NCBI RefSeq assembly: GCF_019059575.1
Contig: NW_024882325.1
Location: forward strand, 267,098 to 331,097
From: Amphibalanus amphitrite
Lineage: Eukaryota > Arthropoda > Thecostraca > Balanomorpha > Balanidae
Direction of reading: 5' to 3'
DNA length: 64,000 nt
This document shows, in pieces, positions 22,647-32,802 of this stretch. Every line of letters starts with the position of its first letter. The stretch's first letter is position 1. Both the position numbers and the translations under genes were made by a program. Under the pieces are notes generated by a model, which saw only the letters and a list, made by a program, of their open reading frames with translations, was not told the DNA's origin and made no database searches.

Positions 22647-23683
22647 CCCTCGCCCTGGCAGGGGGGGGGGGGGGTCGATGCGACCCCCCCTAAGGTTTTT
22701 CGAAGATAGCGTAAAAACGGCGGCGCGCAGCGCCGCCAAATTTGGCACAGCCTATGGGGCAACCTTTTTACATATGACCTGAAAATTTCAGGTCCGGGTG
22801 ACCTTGGGTCAGGTCACCAGGTCCGAAAAACCGGTACAATGTCATGGTCAAGTTTCAATTTTCTTCTTGCACCTGTCCAACTCACAGTTTTGGACTGATT
22901 TCCTTCAAACTTTCAGGATGTGCTAAGTTCACCGAGTTGTATAACATATAGTTCGTGTTTTTTGAGGTCACTGACCTGAGGTCAGTTAGAGGTCATTACG
23001 TCGTAATGTTAAGCCTATGGGAAAATACTAAATTCGGAAAATACTGGAGATATCCGCTTCGTTCTATCACTTTTGTGCTTTGAAACCACAGTACTTAACA
23101 GCAGGTCACTTGGTGCTTCTTTGTTTGGTGTACTTATCCATGGGTCAGGTCAAATGAGGTCAACTGAGGTCAAATGACGTTTTTGCCAATAACTTGGCAC
23201 ATAATGACGCTAGAGCTTAAAAAATGGTATCATTGTGTTCCTAGTGATCAGCCGAATTGAATGATATGCGATATGATGCAATTTGGTTAACTTGAACTTA
23301 ATTTATTAATTTAAGTTTACTTAAAATTTAAGAAAAACTTTAAGTACACTTAAGCAGGCTAAAAAGTATATCATTCGACGCGCCTGAACGTGCTGAGTTC
23401 ACTGGTGCTTTTCTTTTTGCGCTATCTTAATTAGATCAAAAGTTATAAGCGAAAAACTTTTGACCTGTTTTTAGCGAAATTTTTACATTTATACCCCCTA
23501 AACCCCCCTAAATATTAACCTAGAGCAACCAAATTTGCACAAGGGCGAGAACTCCAGGGGGCCCACCTACCTACCAAATTTGGTGTTTCTAGGTGCCATA
23601 GGAGCCAATCGCGAGGGGGGGTCGCATCGACCCCCCCCCCCCTGCCAGGCCGTGTTATGAAAAATGCCCTGCCAGGGCGAGGG
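22647..23683. mobile_element. TTAACCC-family element (TIR CCCTCGCCCTGGCAGG)
   Basis: Flanked by TTAA (22643-22646 and 23684-23687). Length 1,037 bp. The right end has a second inner copy of the TIR (CCTGCCAGG) before the C-run; the left end has one copy. G-run hairpins enclose GTCGATGCGAC. The interior carries AGGTCA hexamers and a GGCGGCGCGCAGCGCCGCC palindrome (22719-22738). It sits in the presumed intron just downstream of the propeller exon. Confidence 0.85.
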
Positions 23684-23733
23684 TTAATCCGCGCCGTGCT
23701 GGTGGTATGAATTTTCTATGAAGTGCTGGGTCA

Positions 23734-24790
23734 CCCAACGCACTGGGCACGCACACCACCGTCGCGTTTGGGCGACAGCAGACACAGGTGCGAGCAGCCG
23801 CCATTGTTCTCGGCGCAAGGGTTCGGATAGGCCAGCTGCCGCAGCGGGTGGTACACCTTGATGTCGTACGGACGTTGCGTGGTGTTGCGCAGAATGGCCA
23901 CGTTCTCTCCGGTGAATTTGTGCGCGCTCACCACCGCCTTGAGGTTCCAGTCAGTCCAGAAGAGCGTGTCGTCGATGACGGTCAGAGCAAACACGTGGTG
24001 AACGTTGGCGCCCTGAAGAACCTCGTGCCGTCCGCGACCCTCGAAGTCCGAGTAGGCGATGTAATCCAAGTGGGCATCCGCCCAGAAAATCTTGTCGGCA
24101 AAGAAGTCGATTGTGAGCGCATTAGGCCAAACGACCCTGTCGTTGAATGTAAGAATGCGTGTGAAATTGCTGCCGTCCATGCCGACCTTGCCGATGAAGG
24201 ACTGCAGGCTCCAGTCGATGAAGAAGATGTACCCGATGCCCGGGTGGACGGAAATGGCTCGCGGGTCGGTCAGGCCGCGGTTGATCAGCGTTCGCCGGTA
24301 CGAGCCGTCCAGGTTGGACACATCCAGGTGCTTCTCGTGCCGGTCCAGCCAGTAGAGCTTGCGGCCCACCCAGTCGACGCTGAGGCCCTCCAGGCCGCCC
24401 GTCCGACTGGTGATGATGGGCTCGTAGAAGTCGCCGCTGTCATTGCGGACCATCCTGTGGATTTTATTGTCTGCGACATCAGCAAAGTAGAATCGGTCCT
24501 CCTGCAGGTCAAAGTCGAGCGCCACCACGTTCTGGAGGTTCTGGTGCATCAGCGTGTAGTGAGCGCCGTCCGTGGAAATGTTGCGCACGTAGTGTTTGTT
24601 GGTGATGATGAGCCACGGCTCGATGTTGTCGCGCCGCTTACACGTGTGGCCGTCCAGCTCTCTGTCGTAGTACTTCTCGTCGCACTTGCAGGCGAACGAG
24701 CCCGGCATGTTGAAGCACTTCTGGGAGCACTTGCTGATCTGCTCTGAGCACTCGTTCAGGTCCTCGCACGCCTCCTTGTCGGCCATCAGC
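23734..24790 (-). CDS. LRP2-like: Megalin/LRP2-like receptor: EGF plus YWTD beta-propeller exon
   Basis: The exon follows an acceptor CCCCAG (24791-24796) in phase 2, completing a Lys codon. It then encodes the end of one EGF (LMADKEAC), a calcium-binding EGF ([16 protein letters not shown]), a propeller of about 260 residues, and the start of a third EGF ([14 protein letters not shown]). Propeller blades show FYFADV, LYWLDR, IFFIDW, IFWADA and LFWTDW in place of strict YWTD. In LDLR-family proteins this extracellular unit releases ligand in acidic endosomes. Wording such as '[18 protein letters not shown]' is closest, from memory, to the third propeller region of LRP2. An in-frame TGA lies at 23731-23733. 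Donor candidates are GTGCGT at 23743 or the GTGACC nearer the stop, so the exact 3' border is open. Confidence 0.9.
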
Positions 24791-24910
24791 CTGGGGAAAA
24801 CATCAATCAGCGACAGTCATCGACAGACGGTCCCATTCATTGACAAACGTTCTAAACCAGCAGCAGACGGCTAATTTCCTTCTACTCTGTGCCCATTCCC
24901 TGAGCCTCAC
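24791..24910 (-). other. Intron of the LRP2-like gene
   Basis: A 120-bp intron with GTGAGG at its start (24910 downward) and CCCCAG at its end. It joins phase 2 to phase 2 and preserves the Tyr-Lys reading across the border. Confidence 0.85.
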
Positions 24911-25050
24911 TTGTATCCGGAGTTACACTCGCAGTAGTAGCCGGTGAGCGTGTTGACACAATTGTGTCCGCACTGGTGCAGCTCCGTCTTGGCGCACTCG
25001 TCGACGTTGCAGTGCGGCGGCTCGTCAGCACCGTTCTCACAGTCGTCCAC
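24911..25050 (-). CDS. LRP2-like: LRP2-like receptor: end of last LDLa repeat and first EGF
   Basis: 140 bp, phase 0 to phase 2. It encodes [14 protein letters not shown], the acidic calcium-binding half of an LDLa repeat begun in the 26163-26257 exon. An EGF follows, with [17 protein letters not shown] and then YYCECNSGY. Acceptor GGCCAG and donor AA|GTGAGG are both clear. Joining to the next exon gives '[10 protein letters not shown]', which by recollection is close to LRP2 at the same place. Confidence 0.9.
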
Positions 25051-26162
25051 CTGGCCAGGGCCGAGGTCGGGTGGTTAGAGGGACGGTTAGGGGAGAGACG
25101 GTCAGTAGGGTGGCAGCGAAAGCATTCAGAAAAAGAAGCTTGGCGATCTTACTACGCAAAGGATACACAAGATCATGAAACGTACAATGAGCACGAATAA
25201 AGAATATCGGTGCCAACTGATAAGAAGAAGTAGAACATAAAACCAGTATAACGCTTTTTGGGGCGACTAACGGAGCGAGCGAGAGGGTGTGCCTTGCACG
25301 TGCGAAATTGCGAGGGGGTACCTCCAACTGACTTGTGCACGGCACCCTTCTAACCGGTCTCTGCCAAATTTGAGCGCAATCGGCCCAACCGTTCTCGAGA
25401 TCTGGAAGCGACACCCTGCACGTGCGCACGTGCACGACTAAATGGGGCCCGACTGACTTTTGCACGGCACCCTACTAACCGGTCCCTAACTGTGTACCAA
25501 ATTTGGGCGCAATCGGTCGAGCCGTTCTCGAGATCTGGAAACGACCCCTGCACGTGCGCACGTGCAGCAGCACCCCAACTCTGGCACATGGGTATGCAAA
25601 TTATGCATTGCCTAATGGGTGCCTACCTACATGCCAACTTTCAGCGCAATCGGCCCAGTTGTTACCGAGATATTGCAACAATTACAAAACTGACACTTCT
25701 TCGTTTTGCACGTGGCACGCGCATAAGGGGTCACCCACATGCAGCGGGAACAGTCCAATACTTGGTAGAAGGAATGAAGCTACCCTACAAAAATTACCGC
25801 GTGTAAATCGGTCAGTGGTTGCTGAATGCTGAGACATAAGCCTCGCAAAAGCGTCCGCACGGCCGGCCGGCCGGCCGCTCATACTCAGAAATTTCCGTTA
25901 ATCTAAGGACAGACTCCGCTCGCTTCGCTCGCTCCGTAATAAATAATTCTATTGGTCTTTGATTTCTGTGCGGGCAAATGGTTAGGCTCCTCAGTCGCAC
26001 TGTGTGTACCGACCAACGTGTTCTTGTTAAACTTTCAAGGCATGCTGTATGAACATTGAGTACAGGCTGGTTTTGGGCTGCAACATTGTCCAGTGCACGC
26101 TGACGGCATCCATAAGAGCACTTTTTAAGTCCTGAGCCTGGTTCTAGCACAGTGGGCCGTAC
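25051..26162 (-). other. Intron of the LRP2-like gene
   Basis: About 1.1 kb, starting GTACGG (26162 downward) and ending CCAG. It contains the inverted Helentron-like copy B at 25242-25939; the rest shows nothing else. Confidence 0.8.
25242..25939 (-). mobile_element. CACGTG/GGCC repeat element, Helentron-like, copy B
   Basis: Inverted relative to copies A and C. The 3' end (hairpin and TATACTGG) is at 25242-25275 and the 5' TTACGGAGCGAGCG is at about 25926-25939. It has three GCACGTGC-type palindromes and a (GGCC)n run at 25859-25877. It is a full-length insertion in the receptor intron. Confidence 0.65.
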
Positions 26163-26257
26163 CTTGTTACAGACGAGCTCGTATTTGATGCAGCGCTTCT
26201 CGAGGTCCTTGCCGCCACACGAGAACTCTCCCGGGGGACACTCGGTCTCCTCCTTGG
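26163..26257 (-). CDS. LRP2-like: LRP2-like receptor: first half of an LDLa repeat
   Basis: 95 bp, phase 1 to phase 0. It encodes KEETECPPGEFSCGG, then CIKYELVCNK. It is the N-terminal half of an LDLa module with four cysteines, here having an insertion (KDLEKR) before the third. The acceptor is TTACAG and the donor is AAG|GTACGG. The acidic half lies in the next exon, so the intron splits the module. Confidence 0.9.
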
Positions 26258-26524
26258 CTGTAACGGACGTCAACGGACCGTCAGCGGCGGGCAGTGAGGA
26301 TGGATGTGGCGACAGGGAGGAAAGTTGCGCTCTGGAGAGTAAAAAGCAATAGTTCATGAGCCAGACACGTTGCAAATATACTCAACTCTCCTCTGATCCT
26401 CTCAGAGGAAAACCGTAATTGCTATGATATGACGAACGAAGTCCCCGACTCCCCACACCTCTCCACGACTGTCGGCAGTTCAATGATCTGGTGCCCGGTC
26501 CAGCAACGACGGCGCGGCACTCAC
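26258..26524 (-). other. Intron of the LRP2-like gene
   Basis: 267 bp, GTGAGT at its start and TTACAG at its end, phase 1 on both sides. Nothing else recognised. Confidence 0.85.
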
Positions 26525-26708
26525 AACAGTCCTTTTCGTCCGAGTAGTCGCCGCAGTCGTCGTCCCCGTCGCAGTGGTACGCCTTCCGCACGCACTTGGC
26601 GTTGTCGCAGGCGAACTCGTCGGCGGTGCAGTTGCGGTAGCGGGTGTTGCACGATTTGCCCTCGTCACTGCCGTCGCCGCAGTCGTTGTCGTGGTCGCAT
26701 TCCCAGTG
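26525..26708 (-). CDS. LRP2-like: LRP2-like receptor: LDLa half-repeat plus a full LDLa repeat
   Basis: 184 bp, phase 0 to phase 1. It completes the LDLa started in the previous exon ([16 protein letters not shown]) and then encodes a whole one ([13 protein letters not shown], then [16 protein letters not shown]). Both have the D-x-DC-x-D-x-SDE calcium cage that stabilises ligand-binding repeats. The acceptor is CTCCAG and the donor T|GTGAGT. Confidence 0.92.
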
Positions 26709-26986
26709 CTGGAGGCAGGACGGTCAGCAAGCGATCAGCAGTTAAAAATCCGAATGGGGGGGGGGGGGGGTAAATAGATATGCGGAAACAAGGCAACAAG
26801 CACACTCCACAATCATATCCCCAATCTTCAAGGAATGGTTGTTGTGTTAAAAAAAACGGCACGCATCGGCTAGGCAATATATAGGCATGACGATAGGATG
26901 CCATAATCGAAGTTAGCAGCCGTAACCAAGGCTGCCATCGGCCGCTAGAGACAGAGTTACGCAATAATCCGGCGTTGGGCCCTTAC
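26709..26986 (-). other. Intron of the LRP2-like gene
   Basis: 278 bp, GTAAGG at its start and CTCCAG at its end, phase 0. It contains a G run at 26757-26770 on the plus strand. Confidence 0.85.
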
Positions 26987-27198
26987 GCTGTTGATGCAGC
27001 GTCCGTTGTTGCAGGTGAACTGCTCCTCTGTGCACGTGTTGGGCAGCTCGGCGCAGTTGGCGTGCACCCTGTCCTCGTCGGCGCCGTCCACGCAGTCCGG
27101 GTCGCCGTCACACACCCACCGCCTCGGGATGCACAGCGCGCGGCCCCACTTTTTGTTCTCTGTGCACGCGAACTCGTACTCGGAGCACTGCCGGTTGT
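26987..27198 (-). CDS. LRP2-like: LRP2-like receptor: one and a half LDLa repeats
   Basis: 212 bp, phase 1 to phase 0. It encodes a complete LDLa ([19 protein letters not shown], then [13 protein letters not shown]) and the start of the next ([16 protein letters not shown]). The acceptor is GGCAG after a pyrimidine-poor tract and the donor is AGC|GTAAGG. The phase does not fit the upstream exon at 29327-29462, so at least one exon between them was not found. Confidence 0.9.
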
Positions 27199-27312
27199 CT
27201 GCCGAACACAGGACGTGGACAGACGGTCGGTGGGGCTGACAAGAAATGAAGACCACCCAGACACAAGCAACATGACATCAGGTTAGACTGACATCGGACA
27301 CGTTTACGTTAA

Positions 27313-28487
27313 CCCGGCAGGCGGTGGGCCTCCCGGCCACCTTCCGCGCGGTGGGGGGGGGGGGCATTTTTTGTCCCCCCCCCCCGTATCTCCGAAACTA
27401 CTGGACGGATCCGGAAAATTCAAACGGCGTTCGATAGCCCTGTCAAATTTGTTTAAAGAAACTAAATTTCATTGACCTCGGGGTCACCGATGACGTCACA
27501 GGTCAGGTCAAAGATAAAATGTTTCACCGTTCACGGGGCCTCTAGGGAAAGCGCTATAACACCGAGTAAAACGCATTTTGTCGAAAATCAGCGATACGGC
27601 GTCAGTTGTCTAGTACATAAGTTGCTATTAGAGGTCATTGGTCATACCAGGTCAGATCACCAAAGGTCACCAAGGGTCACCACATGAACCCAACTTTACT
27701 AAGGTTGTGCGATGCATGTTTTATGGCCAGTTTTTCACTTCCAACTCAATGGTGTTGGTTATAAGACCATTAGGTACGGTTTAGGTCACTTTCTGGTGGA
27801 GGTCAGGTCAAGGTCAGGTCCAAAAAGGTCAAACTTCAAAGTTGATATTTTTGCATAAAATGGGTATTGATTCGATGCAGCTCGTCAACGGGGAGTCTAA
27901 TGGTGGTCTTTGTTTTGCGCTTCGAGGTCTAGAATTGCTAGAAATTGAGTTTGAAAATTTGACGTCATCAATTTTGAACAGTTTTTTTTCGCTATAACTT
28001 GTCCAAAAAAGAGGTATCGATCTCAAATTTGGTATGTAGATAGAAGGCGGTAGGGACTATCACATATTTTCCGTTTTTTCGAAATTCAAAAAACCTTTTG
28101 GATTTTTCGGCTATTATATTAAAAAACTATTTTTTTATTTTTGGGGGTCAAAATCCAAAAATTTCAAAAATCCGAGATAGTAGTTTTGTACCCTTTAAAT
28201 TCTTCACCTTTATAATGTCGAATTATTTTTCTGTATCTCTAAAGCTGTGGGCCTGACAGCTCTTCTCGCGAAACATTTTTTTGGGTCGAAAATGGCAGAA
28301 ATGACGTCACTCTGACGTCATTAGCGGCCAACCTATCATAGCCTTTGGAAGCATTTTTGGTCACAATGTGCAATAGCTATTCACGGGAGTGTACTGAAAG
28401 TTTGGTGACGATCGGCGCAGCGGTTCTCAAAATATATCGAAAAAACTAAAGGGGGGGCAAAAAAATGCCCCCCCACCGCCTGGAAGG
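27313..28487. mobile_element. TTAACCC-family element (TIR CC--GCAGGCGGTGGG)
   Basis: Flanked by TTAA at 27309-27312 and 28488-28491; 1,175 bp. The left terminus has an outer (GGCAGGCGGTGGG) and an inner (GCGCGGTGGGGG) copy; the right has one. The cassette TGACGTCACAGGTCAGGTCA is at about 27490-27510. It lies in an intron of the receptor gene. Confidence 0.85.
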
Positions 28488-28542
28488 TTAAGGTTACCAA
28501 GAAACACCTGAGCAGAGTTCGATCAATTTCTATGCCTATGCG

Positions 28543-29461
28543 TCACTGAGTGGCCATATCAGCTTCCGATGACCACTTAGACGCCAACCGGAGAGGTTGG
28601 CGTCTACTGGTGGAAGGGAGCCTACTCCCTTCCACCAGTAGCACCTCATGCAGGGAGACGATATCTCGAATGACTTCTAAATCTACCATTAGCCCAGTGC
28701 ACTTTACAGCCAGTAAGCTGGCAGGTGATTGCCCATCAATACCCCTGAATATCCTACCACTCATTGGAGTTGCATTTGGCAGGCTTGTCGGCATTGTCAC
28801 CGCGGCTGTGGTCTCCGCCTCAGTGCCATGCGGCATGGATGCAGTGGCCGCTGGCGTAGGCGAAGAGGCCGCCGAAACAGGTGTGGTCACTGGACTTATC
28901 GTTTCCTTCTCAGTTTCGGTTGGCGTGGGTGCGGTAGCCGTTGTCGTAGGCGAAGAGGTCATTGAAGCAAGCGTGGTTCCTCGACTAAAACTAGTCGTGT
29001 CCGTTTCGGGGGTCTTAGCGCCAGATGTTGCAGCTGCTGTTGAAGGTGAATAGGTCGCCGAAACAGATGCGGTCCGTAGGCTTACAAACACCGTGTTCTT
29101 CTCATTATCGGGCAGCGTGGATGGGGTAGCCGCTGTCGCGGACAAAGAGGTCGCCGAAACCGGTGTGATCTGCGTGTTTGAACCCTTCGTATCCTTTTCA
29201 ATTTCAGTTGGCGTGGATGCAATGTTCACAAATAAAGAGATCGCCGATGCAGATGGGGTCCCTGGAATTGCTGTCATATGGTCCGTCTCCAGCGTCTCAG
29301 TTTCGGTTGGCGCGTTTGCTGTATACGTTGTCGCAGGTGAAGAGGTCGCCGAAGCAGTTGTGCTCCTTGGACTTGCAGTCGGCGGGCTCGTCTGCTCCGT
29401 CTCCGCAATCGTCATCTCCGTCGCAGTGCCAGGTGGCCGGGATACAGCGGTGGTTGGAGCA
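28543..29461 (-). CDS. Ser/Thr/Pro-rich open frame overprinted on decayed LDLa repeats
   Basis: On the minus strand one frame stays open from the acceptor at 29463 to a stop at 28543, about 306 codons. From 29461 it begins [15 protein letters not shown], and from the ATG at 29415 it reads [15 protein letters not shown]. The middle has about six units of 30-32 codons shaped like [15 protein letters not shown], then TETEKET, rich in Ser, Thr, Pro and Ala, as in O-glycosylated mucin-like domains. Read in another frame the same DNA gives decayed LDLa units ([17 protein letters not shown]) with many stops. Exon 1 ends in phase 1, which would enter this frame directly (first codon completed by GT). 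Whether it is expressed is unknown. The last 60 codons are not repetitive. Confidence 0.45.
28571..28633. repeat. Two adjoining perfect hairpins
   Basis: GACGCCAACC pairs with GGTTGGCGTC across a 5-base loop, and CTACTGGTGGAAGGGAG pairs with CTCCCTTCCACCAGTAG across a 4-base loop. They lie under the 3' end of the open frame. Confidence 0.8.
28700..29330 (-). repeat. Tandem array of decayed LDLa-derived units
   Basis: About six units of 90-96 bases start with versions of 'tgcttcggcgacctcttc'. The unit at about 28800-28880 aligns past its end with the head of exon 29327-29462, including a TGGCAC-TG segment and 'gccgacaagcctgcc'. This ties the array to the LDLa exon by tandem duplication. Confidence 0.75.
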
Positions 29462-29462
29462 C
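29327..29462 (-). CDS. LRP2-like: LRP2-like receptor: LDLa exon
   Basis: 136 bp. In the LDLa frame (phase 2 in, phase 0 out) it encodes [19 protein letters not shown], then [10 protein letters not shown], and the start of a second repeat, [10 protein letters not shown]. The acidic cage residues are intact. The acceptor is CGCCAG and the donor AAC|GTATAC. The N-terminal half of its first LDLa must come from an upstream exon that I did not find, since exon 1 ends in phase 1. The same acceptor used in phase 1 gives the mucin-like frame. Confidence 0.75.
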
Positions 29463-30699
29463 CTGGCGGCGATAGAGGGCGTCAGAAGCGTGTACTATAT
29501 AATATATATGTAATATAATGCTCATGTTTAATGTAATGATCAATGTTACAGATCACTACAATAACGTGCAACACCGTGACTGCTGCAGTCAATACACAAA
29601 GGACATCAACCAACGCTCAAACAAACACTTGATTTAAGTGTTAAAAACGATAAGACAAGAAATCGGCGAGTTGTTACAATTCCCGCAGAGTTGCCTTAAA
29701 ACGTTTTGAGCGTCGACGAACCACTGGTTTCGGGAGCACCGTCTACTCATTACATTCGGTAACTCTGAAGATTCAGCTGACGGGGCCGAGCGTACACATC
29801 GGCAGACTATAGAATAGGATCGGGAGACAAAGCCTAAAGACTGATGTACCGTCTGACGAGCCGACTGGAGGCTGAAGGGTACAAACGGCGAACGATTTTC
29901 TGCATCACCCAAGAAAATCAACTTAACATTAAACTAGACTCAGAATAAAACTCAGCAGTCGCTCATTGTAAAACGACTCGGAGGCTGAACTATTTGGAAG
30001 GCATACCCTGTGGAAACAAGTTAGATTTAGTGCTTTAGTCTTTCAGCCCTGCCACTCTTGTGACAGCACAGGCCGTTCCGTCTCAGTCCTTCGTCCCGTG
30101 TCCGGAGGGTCATTCGTGATGCCCTCCATCCCCCCCCCCCGTACATACAAACACTATACACGCATCGTGCTTGGAGAACTGCTGAGATGAGCTTGAAGGG
30201 GGAGAGGGGAGAGGGGAGGCGTTACCGGGCTGGACTGCTCCGGTCGCTGGACGCTGGCGACGGAGACTTGAATGCACCCCCTACGGTAGCCTCTGCTTGT
30301 GCCCGGGCAATCCCGACGGTAATCTCTGCCAGCCAGTGTTCGAAGGACGAGGCTGCAGATCGCGCCTCTTTTCGTTGTTCTCAGTGGTTAGCAGCGCAGC
30401 CGGTTAGCTCTTTTTACCAGTTATAGAACAATCTAGCTCAAGAGAGTAGTCACGTTAGTAAGTCAAACCCAAGTTCTTTCATTTTGTAATATTCCGTGTT
30501 TAAGTCAGCAGTGCCTATTTCTACTTTCCATGCTGTGTAACGTAGGTAAATGAGTTTGGAAGTGACTTTGCAAGCATACCTATAGACGAGGTGACTCGCG
30601 TTTGTAGACTCAAGTTTCCATCAGTCCATTCCATCAACTGGTTTCCTCAGTTCATCCGGTATATCACATGACCCTCACCAATCAGCTCTCCAGTCCTCC

Positions 30700-30880
30700 T
30701 GTGGACAGTCGCCGCCCTTCCCGTCCCTCCTGTGGACAGTCGCCGCCCATCCCGTCCCTCCTGTGGACAGTTGCCGCCCATCCCGTCCCTCCTGTAGACA
30801 GATGCCGCCGGTCCTGTCCCTCCTGTGGACAGTTGCCATCCATCCCGTCACTCCTGTGGACGGTTGCCGTCGTTCCACCG
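30700..30880 (+). repeat. 31-bp minisatellite, about six units
   Basis: The unit begins ctcctgtggacagtcgccgc and continues 'ccatcccgtcc'; later units diverge. Open frames across it are repeat artefacts. Confidence 0.85.
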
Positions 30881-31417
30881 ACCGCGCTGCCCAGACTGCC
30901 GCTCCTCTGCTGCGCCTGCGTCAGTCGGCTCGGCGCGGTGCCTGTCCCTGGTTCGGGGAACTCACTGGGGACGTCACTGGCCACCACGTCACACGGTGAG
31001 GGAAGCGTCAGACGACAGTGCAGTGACGATAAAATCCATCACAAGATGAAGTTAAACATCATCCTGTATGATGACGTCAAGCGTCATCACCGTACACCGG
31101 AACCTGCGAGCCCAGTGTGAGGATTGCAGCACGGTGTCCGTGTCGAGTGTCGATTCAATCGGAACAACACGCCGACCAGCGGACTTTTGCGGTCTCGGTC
31201 GTGACAGACAGGGCCGACAGACTGCCGCGTGGGACTGAGGTGGGAAGACTGACTGGGCCGGGGGCCGGAGAGAGATCAGAGGACAGAGTGACGGGGGTAG
31301 GGCATGGACTGCCGGTGGGACCGAGGTGTGGGGGGCTGGGCCGACGGCCGGAGAGATATCAGACGGCAGTGTGGTGACAGGGGGGGGGGGGGACAGACTG
31401 CCGCTGGGACTGATTAA

Positions 31418-32278
31418 AGGTAGTGTGCCACCTTTGAAAGATTTCCCATTTTATTTTTCCTAGGATAAGAAGCTTCTGTTTTTACCAAATATCGCAAAAA
31501 AATCAAAAATGGGCCTGGAATAGTGCCTTTTTCGCCTAAAAGTTTTTCGGTTTTTAGATATGTATAACAACTGTAGTGGGCTCACCTGCAAACAGGCGTC
31601 GGGCAACAATCGCGAATGCGGCGCACTTGTGACAATAAGCAAAGGTCATTATAGTGTTACGACCATACGACGTACGGGAATGAGTTATCAGCTGTCTAAT
31701 CGTAGACAACACAATGTCGAGCCTTAAACTGTAAGCCCGTATTGGTATTGTTTCTTTTATTTGGCTGTCGAACATTATTTATGGTTTGAAATATGATTTT
31801 ATGTAAAATAATTGATATGAAAAAGCCGTCTTATAAGTTATGACCCCATTTCACCACACGCAATAGTGGCATAAATGACAATGATCAGCTGACGCATTTT
31901 TCTTGGCCGAAGTCAGAGCGCGCGGCCCGACGCACCACGCGTATTTGGAAATTCCGACCTCGACGAGCATCAGAAGCCACCTAACAGGCGTGTTCGAAAC
32001 CGCAGGAGATGATGATGAACGGGTTTATCGAAACTTGATTGGATGAGCATATCGGTAATAGCGATTTCAGTGTGTGCATTTATTGTTCATAGTGGTGTGA
32101 AATGTGGTTGGGGTACGACCGACAACCCGTCGGGGCGAATTTCGCACTGGGGTACTCAAAATTTGAAGAATTTAAGACGTTTCCATGAGTTTTGAAGGTA
32201 TGGATAAGTTCTAAAAATCCGGTTCTCCTTATCTGGGCCATTAACTCCATACGGTCCAAGAAAGCTGGCACACTACCT
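31418..32278. mobile_element. TTAA-flanked non-autonomous DNA transposon, copy 2
   Basis: 861 bp with AGGTAGTGTGCC/GGCACACTACCT ends and TTAA on each side (31414-31417, 32279-32282). Nearly identical to copy 1 outside the hairpin block. It is inserted in the first intron region of the receptor gene, within a repeat of 'gacggcag' phrases that resumes after it. Confidence 0.88.
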
Positions 32279-32802
32279 TTAAAGGGGAGACCTGGCGGCC
32301 GGCCGGAAAGAGACCAGAGTCAGACGGCAGTCGGGCCGGAGATCAGAGTCAGACGACAGGCGAACCAGAGATCAGACGACAGGCGAACCAGAGGTCAGGT
32401 GCCAGTCGAACCAGAGATCAGACGGCAGATGAGCCAAAGTGCAGACGACAGCCGGGCGGCCCCGACGGCAGATTGCTGCTCCCGGTGACCGAGTATACGG
32501 CGCCCGGTCGAACGCTGACGGCTCCTCTCAACTTAGAGGGGGGGGGGGGGAACGGGGAGGGCAGACGGAGCCTCTCCGCCTGGAAAGGGCAGACAGATGG
32601 GGCGGGCCTTTCCGCCAGGAAGCAACAGAGACTAGAGAGGAGGTTTCTCCACCGGGACTCGGGAGGAGGACAGCCGGACGGAGCAGGCCTCTCCGCGGTA
32701 ATAGAGGGGGGGGGGGGGCAGTCTATACCGCGCCGAGGTTTGAGAGTCTGAGGCGGCTCTCCGATGGGGAGACGGTCCACGGTGTCTTAGAGCGGTACTC
32801 AC

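Larger units (their letters stand above)
27199..29326 (-). other. Intronic interval of the LRP2-like gene with an unfound exon
   Basis: Holds the TTAACCC-family element at 27313-28487 and the decayed LDLa array at 28543-29330. The exon needed to finish the LDLa begun at 29327 (phase 0 in, phase 1 out) is not visible. Confidence 0.5.
29463..32802 (-). other. First intron region of the LRP2-like gene
   Basis: About 3.3 kb with no LDLa-like exon visible. It contains a 31-bp minisatellite (30700-30880), TTAA element copy 2 (31418-32278), and 'agatcagacgacag'-type short repeats on both sides of that element (31180-31400 and 32290-32450). Confidence 0.6.

Noticed and set aside
23788-24747. 319-codon plus-strand open frame
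   Set aside because: It is the antisense shadow of the propeller exon, Val/Ala/Arg-rich because of GC-rich codons on the other strand.
28550-29518. Plus-strand frames antisense to the mucin-like array (167 and 141 codons)
   Set aside because: Shadows of the repeat, Val/Ala-rich, and broken more often than the minus frame.
30380-30420. tRNA D-arm-like 'cagtggttagcagcgc' followed by a T run
   Set aside because: No T-arm or acceptor stem follows.
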